Source: Peptococcaceae bacterium
GTDB taxonomy: Bacteria; Bacillota; Peptococcia; Peptococcales; Peptococcaceae
NCBI GenBank assembly: GCA_900759105.1
Contig: CAAETY010000036.1
Location: forward strand, 1 to 51,755
Reading direction: 5' to 3'
DNA length: 51,755 bases
Of this stretch, positions 44,411-51,755 are shown in pieces; within the stretch, counting starts at the first letter, position 1, and every line of letters begins with the position of its first letter. The position numbers and the translations under genes were made by a program. The notes under the pieces are model-generated. The model made no database searches, was not told the origin of the DNA, and worked only from the letters and a program-made list of their open reading frames with translations.

Positions 44411-45430
44411 ATGATTATTAAACTTAGAAACGATGCAGAACAATCACAGGTTCAACAGCTTACCGATTGGCTCAAAAGCATGGACTTGAACCTCTACTTC
44501 TCCGAAGGGGCCACCTACTCTATCATTGGTCTTGTCGGTGACACTTCCCGCGTGGACATCGAACTTATCGAAGCCCTTGAAATCGTAGAAAGCGTTACCC
44601 GTATTCAAGATCCTTTCAAAAATGCTAACCGCAAATTCCATCCGGATGATACGATTATCAAGGTTGGCGATGCAACCATCGGTGGCGGCAGCCTCACACT
44701 GATTGCCGGCCCTTGCTCCATTGAAAGCGAAGCTCAAATTGTTGAAGTTGCACAACGCGTTAAGGCAGCAGGTGCAACCATTCTTCGCGGTGGTGCATTC
44801 AAGCCTCGTACTTCTCCATACTCCTTCCAAGGGATGGGTGCAGAAGGTCTTGAATTGCTCTTAAAAGCAAAAGAAGCAACCGGCCTTCCAATCATTTCCG
44901 AAGTAATGGATATTTCTCAATTGCCACTTTTCAAGGATGTAGATATTCTTCAAATCGGTGCCCGTAATATGCAAAACTTCAACCTTCTTAAAGAAGTCGG
45001 CACCATGGATAAACCGGTCCTCTTAAAGCGTGGTCTTTCCGCAACCTACCAAGAATGGTTGATGAGTGCCGAATACATCATGGCTGGTGGTAACAAAAAT
45101 GTTATTCTCTGCGAACGTGGTATTCGTACCTTCGAAACCAAAACCCGTAATACCCTTGATATTTCCGCTGTACCAATGCTTCGTGAAATGACCCACTTGC
45201 CTATCATCATTGACCCTAGTCACGCAGCAGGGATTCGTCGTATGGTTCGCCCACTGAGCATGGCTGCTATCGCTGCCGGTGCTGACGGCTTGATGATTGA
45301 AGTGCACAACGATCCTGAACGTGCAAAATGCGATGGTCCTCAATGCTTACGTCCTGAAGCATTCGAAGAAGTTGCCCGTGACGCTATCAAGCTTCATGAC
45401 TTCTGCCAAAAGGAAATTTCCTTATGCTAA
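44411..45430 (+). CDS. aroF: 3-deoxy-7-phosphoheptulonate (DAHP) synthase, type I-beta with N-terminal regulatory domain
   Basis: 339 residues. An N-terminal ferredoxin-like/ACT-type domain (1-75) precedes the TIM barrel (IAGPCSIES, LRGGAFKPRTSPYSFQG, LKRGLSAT, ILCERGIRTFE, IDPSHAAG). The layout is that of Thermotoga-type enzymes, feedback-inhibited by Tyr and Phe, which matches the Tyr/Phe leader upstream. It condenses PEP and erythrose 4-phosphate, the first step to chorismate. First structural gene of the operon; it overlaps aroB by seven bases. Confidence 0.96.
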   Translation: MIIKLRNDAEQSQVQQLTDWLKSMDLNLYFSEGATYSIIGLVGDTSRVDIELIEALEIVESVTRIQDPFKNANRKFHPDDTIIKVGDATIGGGSLTLIAGPCSIESEAQIVEVAQRVKAAGATILRGGAFKPRTSPYSFQGMGAEGLELLLKAKEATGLPIISEVMDISQLPLFKDVDILQIGARNMQNFNLLKEVGTMDKPVLLKRGLSATYQEWLMSAEYIMAGGNKNVILCERGIRTFETKTRNTLDISAVPMLREMTHLPIIIDPSHAAGIRRMVRPLSMAAIAAGADGLMIEVHNDPERAKCDGPQCLRPEAFEEVARDAIKLHDFCQKEISLC

Positions 45431-46500
45431 GTGCAACCATTGATGTACAAACCGGCAATCCGTACCAGGTTTTTATCGGTCACGGATTGTTGGATGAAAT
45501 CGGCACACGCCTCAAGGCGTGCCACTCTAACTGTAAAATAGCGCTTCTTACCGATAGTACTGTCGCACCGCTCTATTTAACACGATGCGCTGAAAGCTTG
45601 CGCAGTGCGGGTTTTGAAGTCATTACCTCCGTTGTTCCGGCCGGTGAAGAAAGCAAAAGCTTTGCTTCTTTAGAACAACTCATGAATGAATGGAGTCTGG
45701 CCGGCCTCCACCGCAGCGACTTGGTTGTTGCGCTCGGTGGTGGTGTAGTCGGTGATCTTGGCGGCTTTGCCGCCTCCATGTATCAACGCGGTATTCCGTT
45801 TGTTCAAGTACCGACCACATTGCTAGCAGCAGTTGATTCATCGGTCGGTGGAAAAACAGCCATTGATATTACTGCCGGCAAAAATCTAGTTGGCGCTTTT
45901 TATCAACCCCTCGCTGTATATTGCGATGTAGACCTTATTCAAACGATGGATGACACTCGCTTTGCCGATGGGGTTGCAGAAGGCATTAAATACGGAGTTT
46001 TAGGACAACCGGATTTATTCGAACGACTGTCTACAATTCCGTTAAGTCCCACTGCTTCAGATTTAGACCATATTGTCAGTCAATGTGTGCGTCACAAAAA
46101 TCAAGTTGTCAGCGAAGATGAATTTGAGAAAGGCAATCGTGCTTTTCTCAATCTTGGTCATACGTTTGCCCATGCCATTGAGCATCTGAGCAACTTTGAA
46201 GTGACCCACGGTCATGCTGTCGCCATCGGTCTTGCTATGATGGCACGCGCCGCTTTCAAAAAGGGGTGGTGTGCACCGGACGTTGCCAACCGCATTGAAG
46301 ACGCACTCATAAACAATCATTTGCCAATCAGTTGCGATTACGACTCAGAGGAAATGTGTGAAATATGTCGCCGTGACAAAAAAGCTACCAGCGACACCAT
46401 CACCATCGTCGTTCCGCTCAGCATTGGTCATTGTGAATTGAAGAAGGTGTCTTATGACACGCTTTTAGAATTGATTATTCTCGGAAAGGAGCCTCTTTAA
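45424..46500 (+). CDS. aroB: 3-dehydroquinate synthase
   Basis: 358 residues. NAD-binding and active-site motifs are VPAGEESKS, ALGGGVVGDLGGFAAS, PTTLLAAVDSSVGGKTAID, NLGHTFAHAIE and the metal His in VTHGHAVAIG. Second step of the shikimate pathway. Its ATG sits inside the end of aroF, so translation is coupled. Confidence 0.97.
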   Translation: MLSATIDVQTGNPYQVFIGHGLLDEIGTRLKACHSNCKIALLTDSTVAPLYLTRCAESLRSAGFEVITSVVPAGEESKSFASLEQLMNEWSLAGLHRSDLVVALGGGVVGDLGGFAASMYQRGIPFVQVPTTLLAAVDSSVGGKTAIDITAGKNLVGAFYQPLAVYCDVDLIQTMDDTRFADGVAEGIKYGVLGQPDLFERLSTIPLSPTASDLDHIVSQCVRHKNQVVSEDEFEKGNRAFLNLGHTFAHAIEHLSNFEVTHGHAVAIGLAMMARAAFKKGWCAPDVANRIEDALINNHLPISCDYDSEEMCEICRRDKKATSDTITIVVPLSIGHCELKKVSYDTLLELIILGKEPL

Positions 46501-46501
46501 G

Positions 46502-47758
46502 ATGAAGCTTTCTCCTGCCACACTTGGCGGCTGCATTGTAGCGATTCCATCAAAATCTGCTGCGCATCGCCTTTTTATCGCCGCCAGCTTGGCGGATCAA
46601 ACCTCTCACTGGGCACTGCCGACAAGCTCAGTCGATATTGATACGACCTTGTCCTGTATGCAGGCACTTGGCGCCAATATTGACCGTCATGATACCGAGG
46701 TGCATATTACACCTATTCAAGTAGTCAATACCCAGCCAACAATTGATTGCCAAGAAAGTGGCTCCACCCTCCGTTTTCTTTTACCGGTCTGTGCAGCACT
46801 CGGCACCGCTTCAACCTTTATTGGTCAAGGCCGACTCCCGCAAAGACCGATTGCTGATTTTCTCAGCGTTCTCAAAAATCTCGGTGCACAAACCGACAGC
46901 GATTCCTTACCGTTAACTATTCACGGGCCCTTACACGGTGGAACTGCTGCACTACCGGGGCATGTCAGCAGCCAGTATCTAACCGGCCTTCTTTTGGCAG
47001 CGCCGTTGCTTAATGAAGACTTGGACATTCACCTTACCACACCGCTTCAATCACGCCCCTACATCGATCTTACCATAGATGTGCTGCACCTATTTGGTGT
47101 GGAGGTGACTGTCAACAGCAACCATTTTCACGTTGATGCGGATGCCGCGTATCGTTTACCGAAAACGCCGCTTTCTATTGAAGGGGATTGGTCCAACGCC
47201 GCCTTCTTCTTGGCTGCCGGTGCCCTTTCTGCACCGGTTACCATGACCGGTCTAAAATTCGATAGCAGTCAAGGCGATAAAGCCATTGTCGAATTGCTTC
47301 GCGGGTTTGGTGCCAAAGTCACTATAACAGATGATGCCGTTACCGTTGCACCAGCACCGCTTCATGCACAAACCATCTCTGTTAAGGAAATTCCTGATGC
47401 TTTGCCAATTTTAGCGGTCATAGCTGCTCAGGCAGAAGGTACGACTGTGTTTACCGATGCCGAACGTTTGCGTCTAAAAGAAAGCGACCGCATCGCAACA
47501 ACCTCCGCCCTTTTATCGGCGTTGGGCGTTCCTTGTGAAAGTGATGCATCCAGTCTACGTGTAACCGGTGTTCAACAATTACATGGTAACGTGACTGTTG
47601 ACAGCGCCAACGACCATCGTATTGCCATGGCAGCAGCCATTGCCGCCTTAAATTGCGATGCCCCAATTATTCTTAACGGTGCATCCGCAGTTAATAAATC
47701 CTATCCTCATTTCTTCAATGACTACAATTCCTTAGGAGGTGACGCAAGTGGCATCTAG
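46502..47758 (+). CDS. aroA: 3-phosphoshikimate 1-carboxyvinyltransferase (EPSP synthase)
   Basis: 418 residues. Substrate motifs are IPSKSAAHR, SGSTLRFLLP, GRLPQRPI, SSQYLTGLLLA, RLRLKESDRI and DHRIAMAAA. Sixth step of the pathway. The residue after SKS is Ala-Ala rather than the common Ile-Ser, a natural variation near the PEP/shikimate site. GGAGC upstream; one base after the aroB stop. Confidence 0.97.
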   Translation: MKLSPATLGGCIVAIPSKSAAHRLFIAASLADQTSHWALPTSSVDIDTTLSCMQALGANIDRHDTEVHITPIQVVNTQPTIDCQESGSTLRFLLPVCAALGTASTFIGQGRLPQRPIADFLSVLKNLGAQTDSDSLPLTIHGPLHGGTAALPGHVSSQYLTGLLLAAPLLNEDLDIHLTTPLQSRPYIDLTIDVLHLFGVEVTVNSNHFHVDADAAYRLPKTPLSIEGDWSNAAFFLAAGALSAPVTMTGLKFDSSQGDKAIVELLRGFGAKVTITDDAVTVAPAPLHAQTISVKEIPDALPILAVIAAQAEGTTVFTDAERLRLKESDRIATTSALLSALGVPCESDASSLRVTGVQQLHGNVTVDSANDHRIAMAAAIAALNCDAPIILNGASAVNKSYPHFFNDYNSLGGDASGI

Positions 47759-48836
47759 TATTGGATCCCATTACCGTTGTTCCGTTTTTGGCGAAAGCCA
47801 CGGAAAAATGATTGGCATAGAAATTGACGGCGTCCCTCCGGGAGAAGCTGTTGACGAAAATGAATTGCAAGCATTTATGGCACGACGTGCGCCGGGCAAC
47901 AGCAAACACGCTACCAAGCGCAAAGAGCCGGACATTGTACACATTGCTTCGGGCATTATGGATGGTGTCACAACCGGTTTTCCGCTTATGGCTTATATTG
48001 AGAATACCAACCAACATTCCAAGGATTACAGCAATCTTTTGGACCACCCGCGTCCATCTCATGCCGACTATACGGCTCATATCCATTACAAAGGCTTCGC
48101 TGATATGCGCGGCGGCGGACACTTTTCCGGTAGACTAACCGCTCCCCTTTGCATCGCCGGTGGCATTGCCAAGCAAATCTTACGTCGCCGAGGCATTCAC
48201 GTTGGTGCGCAGCTTTTGCAAATTGAAAACATCATTGGTACACCCTTTGATGCGATGAATGTCGATGCCGAAACACTTGAATCCATGGCTTCCATGGAAT
48301 TTCCAACAATCGATGAAGATGCTAATTCTGCTATGCAAGCTGCCATTCAAGCTGCAGCAGCAGAAGGCGATTCTGTCGGCGGTGTCGTTCAAGGGGCAAT
48401 CATCGGCGTGCCAGTCGGCTTAGGTGGCCCAATGTTTGGCGGTATTGAAAATCGGATGGCGCAAGCCCTTTTTGGTATTCCCGGCTGTAAAGGTGTTTCC
48501 TTTGGCGCCGGTTTTGATGCAGTCACCATGCGTGGAAGTGTGCATAATGACCCGTTTATCATGAAGGACGGCAATGTTACCACCACCACCAATCATGCCG
48601 GCGGCATTTTGGGTGGTATTACCTCCGGTGCGCCAATTACTGTTCAAATCGCAATGAAGCCAACCGCTTCGATTTCTATAGAGCAACAAACTGTTTCCCT
48701 TTCCAAACACGCTGATGCGCCACTTGTTGTAACCGGACGTCATGACCCTTGTATCGCCGTTCGTACGGTTCCGGTTCTTGAAGCAGTCATGGCCATCGTC
48801 ATTTTAGATTTATTATTAGAGGAGCATGCATTATGA
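47748..48836 (+). CDS. aroC: Chorismate synthase
   Basis: 362 residues from a GTG with AGGAGGTGA five bases upstream, inside the 3' end of aroA. Motifs are FGESHGKMIG, RRAPGNSKHATKRKEPD, HPRPSHADYT, DMRGGGHFSGRLTAP and GRHDPCIAVR. FMN-dependent last step to chorismate. The GGGHFSGRLTAP block differs from the enterobacterial GGGRSSARET form. Confidence 0.96.
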   Translation: MASSIGSHYRCSVFGESHGKMIGIEIDGVPPGEAVDENELQAFMARRAPGNSKHATKRKEPDIVHIASGIMDGVTTGFPLMAYIENTNQHSKDYSNLLDHPRPSHADYTAHIHYKGFADMRGGGHFSGRLTAPLCIAGGIAKQILRRRGIHVGAQLLQIENIIGTPFDAMNVDAETLESMASMEFPTIDEDANSAMQAAIQAAAAEGDSVGGVVQGAIIGVPVGLGGPMFGGIENRMAQALFGIPGCKGVSFGAGFDAVTMRGSVHNDPFIMKDGNVTTTTNHAGGILGGITSGAPITVQIAMKPTASISIEQQTVSLSKHADAPLVVTGRHDPCIAVRTVPVLEAVMAIVILDLLLEEHAL

Positions 48837-49969
48837 AAAATTTAGATGATATTCGCGTAGAAATTAACGCTGTCGATGACGAGCTTTTAAGTCTTATCAT
48901 CAAGCGTTTGAACCTCTCCAAAGAGGTGGCTGCTTATAAAAAGGCCAATAACATTCCAATTCTTGACCGTGCCCGTGAGCTTTGGATTTTAGACCATATT
49001 ACCAAGGGCAAAGATGCCGATCTCGTGGTTCCACTTCGTGAAACCTACGAAAGTATTTTCCGCGTTAGTCGTCGCCGTCAATCTCAGCTCATCGAGCCGG
49101 ATGATAGCTTCATTGATGCTGTTATCACTTCCTTCACCGATGAACCATTTCCAACCACCGGCACGGTGGCTGTCACCAACGACATCAACGACATGCAGGT
49201 TGCAAAGGGCATTTTCGACGACCCACGTCTTATCTCCTTGAACAACAACATGAAAATTGTGGATGCTGTTAACTCCGGTCTTTGCCAATTCGGTATTCTT
49301 CCTATTGAAGACAACCGCTCCGGTGCAAAATCCCTCACCTATGATTTACTTATTAAAAACACCTGCCACATCGTACGTGGGATTAAGGTAAACCTCCACT
49401 ATAAGCTCGTTGCAGCAAACAACGTGCCGTTCACCAGCCTTAAAACCATCGTTGTGGATCACAGCGCTTACTATCACTGCTCCGAATTCCTTTCAGGTAT
49501 GAAGTGCGACATCGTTGAAAAAGGGCCAAACGGTATTATGAAAGATATCAAAGACCCTAGTGACAACTTCATCGGTTGGATTGTCCCTGCTAACACTCCA
49601 ATCGGTGATAATCTCCATGTACTTCGTAATGACGTAGCAAATGTTGGTGACTATGTTCGCTACATTTGCCTTGCAAAGAATCCAAAAATTCATGCCGATG
49701 CAGACTCTATCAGTCTTATGATTTCTGCACCAAATGTTGCCGGTGGTTTGGACGACGTACTTTCTCCACTTGCAGCATTGGGCATTAACCTTACCCTTTT
49801 GGAAAGCCGTCCAATTGTTGATGGCACACAAAACAACCACCGCTTCTTTCTCGATATGGATGCAGATATTCACGAACCACAAGTTCAAGCCATTATCAAT
49901 CAATTGTCCCGCGACTGCCCATCTTTCACTCTTTTAGGGGCTTACAAGAACGTGGAGTTAAGCTTATGA
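48833..49969 (+). CDS. pheA: Bifunctional chorismate mutase/prephenate dehydratase-like protein with ACT domain
   Basis: 378 residues. An AroQ-type chorismate mutase (1-90, DDIRVEINAVDDELLSLI) is followed by a prephenate dehydratase-like region (about 100-290) and an ACT domain (300-375, with the Phe-binding LLESRP). The dehydratase part keeps GILPIEDNRSGA, but the usual N-terminal GPxGTFS-type motif is missing. The catalytic TRF motif is replaced by YVRY (GDYVRYICLA). It should make phenylpyruvate from chorismate; the changed active site leaves dehydratase activity uncertain. ATGA overlap with aroC. Confidence 0.85.
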   Translation: MKNLDDIRVEINAVDDELLSLIIKRLNLSKEVAAYKKANNIPILDRARELWILDHITKGKDADLVVPLRETYESIFRVSRRRQSQLIEPDDSFIDAVITSFTDEPFPTTGTVAVTNDINDMQVAKGIFDDPRLISLNNNMKIVDAVNSGLCQFGILPIEDNRSGAKSLTYDLLIKNTCHIVRGIKVNLHYKLVAANNVPFTSLKTIVVDHSAYYHCSEFLSGMKCDIVEKGPNGIMKDIKDPSDNFIGWIVPANTPIGDNLHVLRNDVANVGDYVRYICLAKNPKIHADADSISLMISAPNVAGGLDDVLSPLAALGINLTLLESRPIVDGTQNNHRFFLDMDADIHEPQVQAIINQLSRDCPSFTLLGAYKNVELSL

Positions 49970-51201
49970 GATGCGGACTTTTAGGCCGCACCCTCGGCCA
50001 CAGCTTTTCTCCGGCCATCCATGCAGCCATTGATGCCGGCTATAGTTACAAGCTTTTTGAATATGAACCGGATGGATTGGATGCATTTTTCGAGGAAGAT
50101 TGGCACGGCATTAACGTCACCATTCCTTATAAAGAAACTGTCATGCCTTATTGTAATGAAATCGATGACAAGGCCAAACGTATTGGTTGCGTCAATACCA
50201 TTGTTCGTCGTAATGATGGTACCCTATTTGGCACCAATACCGATTATGATGGCTTTGCCTTCGCCCTTGATCATGCCGGCATTGACATCGAAGGACGTAA
50301 ATGCCTTATTCTTGGCAATGGCGCCACATCCAAAACCATTCGCACCGTTCTGGAAGACAAGGGCGCACGTGAGATTCTAAATATCGCACGCCACGATGGT
50401 ATTCCGTACAGCGACATCCATTTGCATCATGATGCCGAAGTGATAATTAACGCTACTCCTGTTGGTATGTTCCCCAAAAATCCGGCAAGACTGATTGAAA
50501 TCGATGGTTTCAATGCACTCGAAGCTGTTTTTGACGTCATCTACAATCCCCATCGCACGCAGCTCCTCCTTGACGCCACCAATCGTGGCGTCAAGACCTG
50601 TGATGGACTACCGATGCTTGTCGCTCAAGCCGTCTATGCAGCCAAGCATTTTGCCGGAATTACCGATGTTGAAGCACGTATTGTGCCAATCTTGGAAAAA
50701 ATGCAATATGACGATGAAAATATCATACTCATTGGAATGCCTGGTGTTGGCAAATCCACCATTGGCAAACGGTTGGCTGAAGCCCTTGACAGACCGTTTG
50801 TCGACATTGACAGCAAAATCGACGAAACATACGGTTCTGTGCCTGATTACATCAATACCCACGGCATCGCTGCTTTTCGTGCTATCGAAACAGCTACCAT
50901 TGCTGAGATTGGAAAAGGGCATGGGCAAGTCATTGCCACCGGTGGTGGCGCTGTAACCGTTGCTTGTAATAAAGACCTCTTACGTCAAAACGGACGTCTT
51001 TATTGGCTCAAGCGTCCGTTGGAACAGCTTCCAACGAATGGTCGCCCACTTTCTGCCGGTGGTATTGACACCTTGAAAGCACTTTACCGGGAACGTGAAC
51101 CGCTCTACAGTGATTTTGCTGATGTTTCCATCCAAAACAATCAAATTGACAACACCGTACAACAGATACTGGAGGATTTCCATGAAGCTATGCATCATTA
51201 A
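49966..51201 (+). CDS. aroE: Fused shikimate dehydrogenase-shikimate kinase
   Basis: 411 residues. The N-terminal AroE part (1-245) has GHSFSPAIHAA, NVTIPYKE with the catalytic Lys, NTDYDGF, the NADP loop LGNGATSKT and GLPMLVAQA. The C-terminal AroK part (about 250-411) has Walker A GMPGVGKST, DIDSKIDE, FRAIET, ATGGGAV and the lid/RPL segment. One chain thus does the fourth and fifth pathway steps. The dehydrogenase carries Gly-Arg (LLGRTLGHS) before the substrate site. Start overlaps the pheA stop (ATGA). Confidence 0.95.
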   Translation: MRCGLLGRTLGHSFSPAIHAAIDAGYSYKLFEYEPDGLDAFFEEDWHGINVTIPYKETVMPYCNEIDDKAKRIGCVNTIVRRNDGTLFGTNTDYDGFAFALDHAGIDIEGRKCLILGNGATSKTIRTVLEDKGAREILNIARHDGIPYSDIHLHHDAEVIINATPVGMFPKNPARLIEIDGFNALEAVFDVIYNPHRTQLLLDATNRGVKTCDGLPMLVAQAVYAAKHFAGITDVEARIVPILEKMQYDDENIILIGMPGVGKSTIGKRLAEALDRPFVDIDSKIDETYGSVPDYINTHGIAAFRAIETATIAEIGKGHGQVIATGGGAVTVACNKDLLRQNGRLYWLKRPLEQLPTNGRPLSAGGIDTLKALYREREPLYSDFADVSIQNNQIDNTVQQILEDFHEAMHH

Positions 51202-51613
51202 CGGACCTAACCTCAATATGCTGGGCATTCGCGAGCCTGATATTTACGGTCGCACCACTTATGCTGACCTCTGTAAAACCATCCGTGATCATGCCGACAA
51301 GCGCAGCATTGAGGTGGAAATTTACCAATCCAACCACGAAGGTGACCTTGTTGACAAGATTCAATCCTGTTACCAAACAGTCGACGGCATTGTCATTAAT
51401 CCAGCTGCCTACACCCATACCTCTGTGGCACTCTTAGATGCCGTTAAAGCCATCGGCGTGCCAACCGTGGAAGTGCACATCTCTGATGTGTCCAAACGCG
51501 AAGATTTTCGCCAGATTAGCTATATCCGATCAGCTTGTATAAAAACCATCGCCGGACATGGTATCCAAGGCTACTTGGAAGCAATGGATACCCTTCTGGA
51601 ATTGCATCAATAA
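51182..51613 (+). CDS. aroQ: Type II 3-dehydroquinate dehydratase
   Basis: 143 residues from the ATG at 51182 (GGAGG six bases upstream), 20 bases inside the aroE/K end. Motifs are NGPNLNMLGIREPDIYG, QSNHEGDLVDKI, INPAAYTHTSVAL and VEVHISD. Third pathway step. With this gene, all seven steps to chorismate are present in one operon. Tyrosine and tryptophan branch genes are absent here. Confidence 0.97.
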   Translation: MKLCIINGPNLNMLGIREPDIYGRTTYADLCKTIRDHADKRSIEVEIYQSNHEGDLVDKIQSCYQTVDGIVINPAAYTHTSVALLDAVKAIGVPTVEVHISDVSKREDFRQISYIRSACIKTIAGHGIQGYLEAMDTLLELHQ

Positions 51614-51620
51614 ACCAATC

Positions 51621-51652
51621 AGCCCCTTGCTTACGCTCAAGCAAGGGGCTTT
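51621..51652 (+). terminator. Terminator of the aro operon
   Basis: Perfect 12-bp stem AGCCCCTTGCTT/AAGCAAGGGGCT with a six-base loop, eight bases after the aroQ stop. Confidence 0.9.
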
Positions 51653-51660
51653 ATCGGTAC

Positions 51661-51755
51661 CAATAAAAACCACCGGTTGAACCGGTGGTTTTAGCAAGCC
51701 CTATAAGGGCTTTTCTCTTGTGGTAACCCCTTAAGGGGTATTGAATGGTCTGGCA
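51661..51755 (+). mobile_element. IS200/IS605-like left end (partial, runs off the window)
   Basis: Three consecutive palindromes: AACCACCGGTT-G-AACCGGTGGTT (51668-51690), AAGCCCT/AGGGCTT (51696-51712) and ACCCCTTAAGGGGT (51726-51739). They are followed by AATGGTCTGGCA, identical to the inverted leader segment at the left edge. The order mirrors the left edge (palindrome with TTGAA centre, small hairpin, leader hairpin), so a related element probably starts here and its transposase lies to the right. Confidence 0.5.

Noticed and set aside
1..51755. CRISPR arrays, tRNA or rRNA genes
   Set aside because: No regularly spaced direct repeats and no cloverleaf or rRNA signatures were seen on reading; a tRNA search program was not available.

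Overview
The window looks like chromosome from an anaerobic or microaerobic member of the Bacillota (Firmicutes). The evidence is strong AGGAGG-type ribosome sites, frequent GTG/TTG starts, a perfect CIRCE operator, a family II Mn-dependent pyrophosphatase, a two-subunit class I fumarase, cytochrome bd with CydDC, and moderate GC. I cannot place it below phylum. Both edges carry hairpin-rich sequence resembling left ends of IS200/IS605-family elements pointing outward, so the window may be a contig bounded by insertion sequences.

Layout. 1-120: IS200-like end with a ribosome-site-sequestering hairpin. 179-3637 (-): lipoprotein, response regulator, histidine kinase operon. 3795-12392 (-): one tightly overlapping operon cydD-cydC-pgeF-trmK-NIF3-like-NitT/TauT ABC transporter. 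12483-16058 (-): phosphoesterase-ridA-cydA-cydB. 16312-17127 (+): uppP. 17290-19172 (-): a frameshifted SGNH/polysaccharide deacetylase gene. 19349-20038 (-): a methyltransferase. 20181-22073 (+): htpG under a CIRCE operator. 22372-27434 (-): accessory genes, namely a TcmP/PPM-type methyltransferase, YoaP-type acetyltransferase, frameshifted GyrI-like gene with its TetR regulator, AlkD-type glycosylase and zinc-dependent phospholipase C-like protein. 27603-32194 (-): a transporter operon with two ATPases, two permeases, one binding lipoprotein and a 43-residue membrane protein, preceded by a 147-nt leader with complementary loops. 32774-36644 (-): fumarase, pyrophosphatase and a CLC-F-like fluoride antiporter. 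36789-43126 (+): galU, rarA, mnmA, an OST-HTH/DUF3825 gene and a frameshifted purine permease. 43223-44024 (-): GNAT and zinc-ribbon genes. 44117-51652 (+): an aromatic amino acid operon aroF-aroB-aroA-aroC-pheA-aroE/K-aroQ.

The most interesting signal is in front of the aro operon. An unannotated 35-codon leader peptide has five Tyr and four Phe codons and no Trp. It has its own ribosome site and contains a 9-bp hairpin, and a rho-independent terminator follows before aroF. This is the architecture of ribosome-mediated attenuation sensing Tyr/Phe, in a phylum where T-box control is the usual expectation. The operon covers the shikimate pathway to chorismate plus a chorismate mutase/prephenate dehydratase whose dehydratase domain lacks the canonical TRF motif.

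Three otherwise conserved genes each carry a net single-nucleotide frameshift. These are either real lesions or consensus errors in the assembly; reads would decide.
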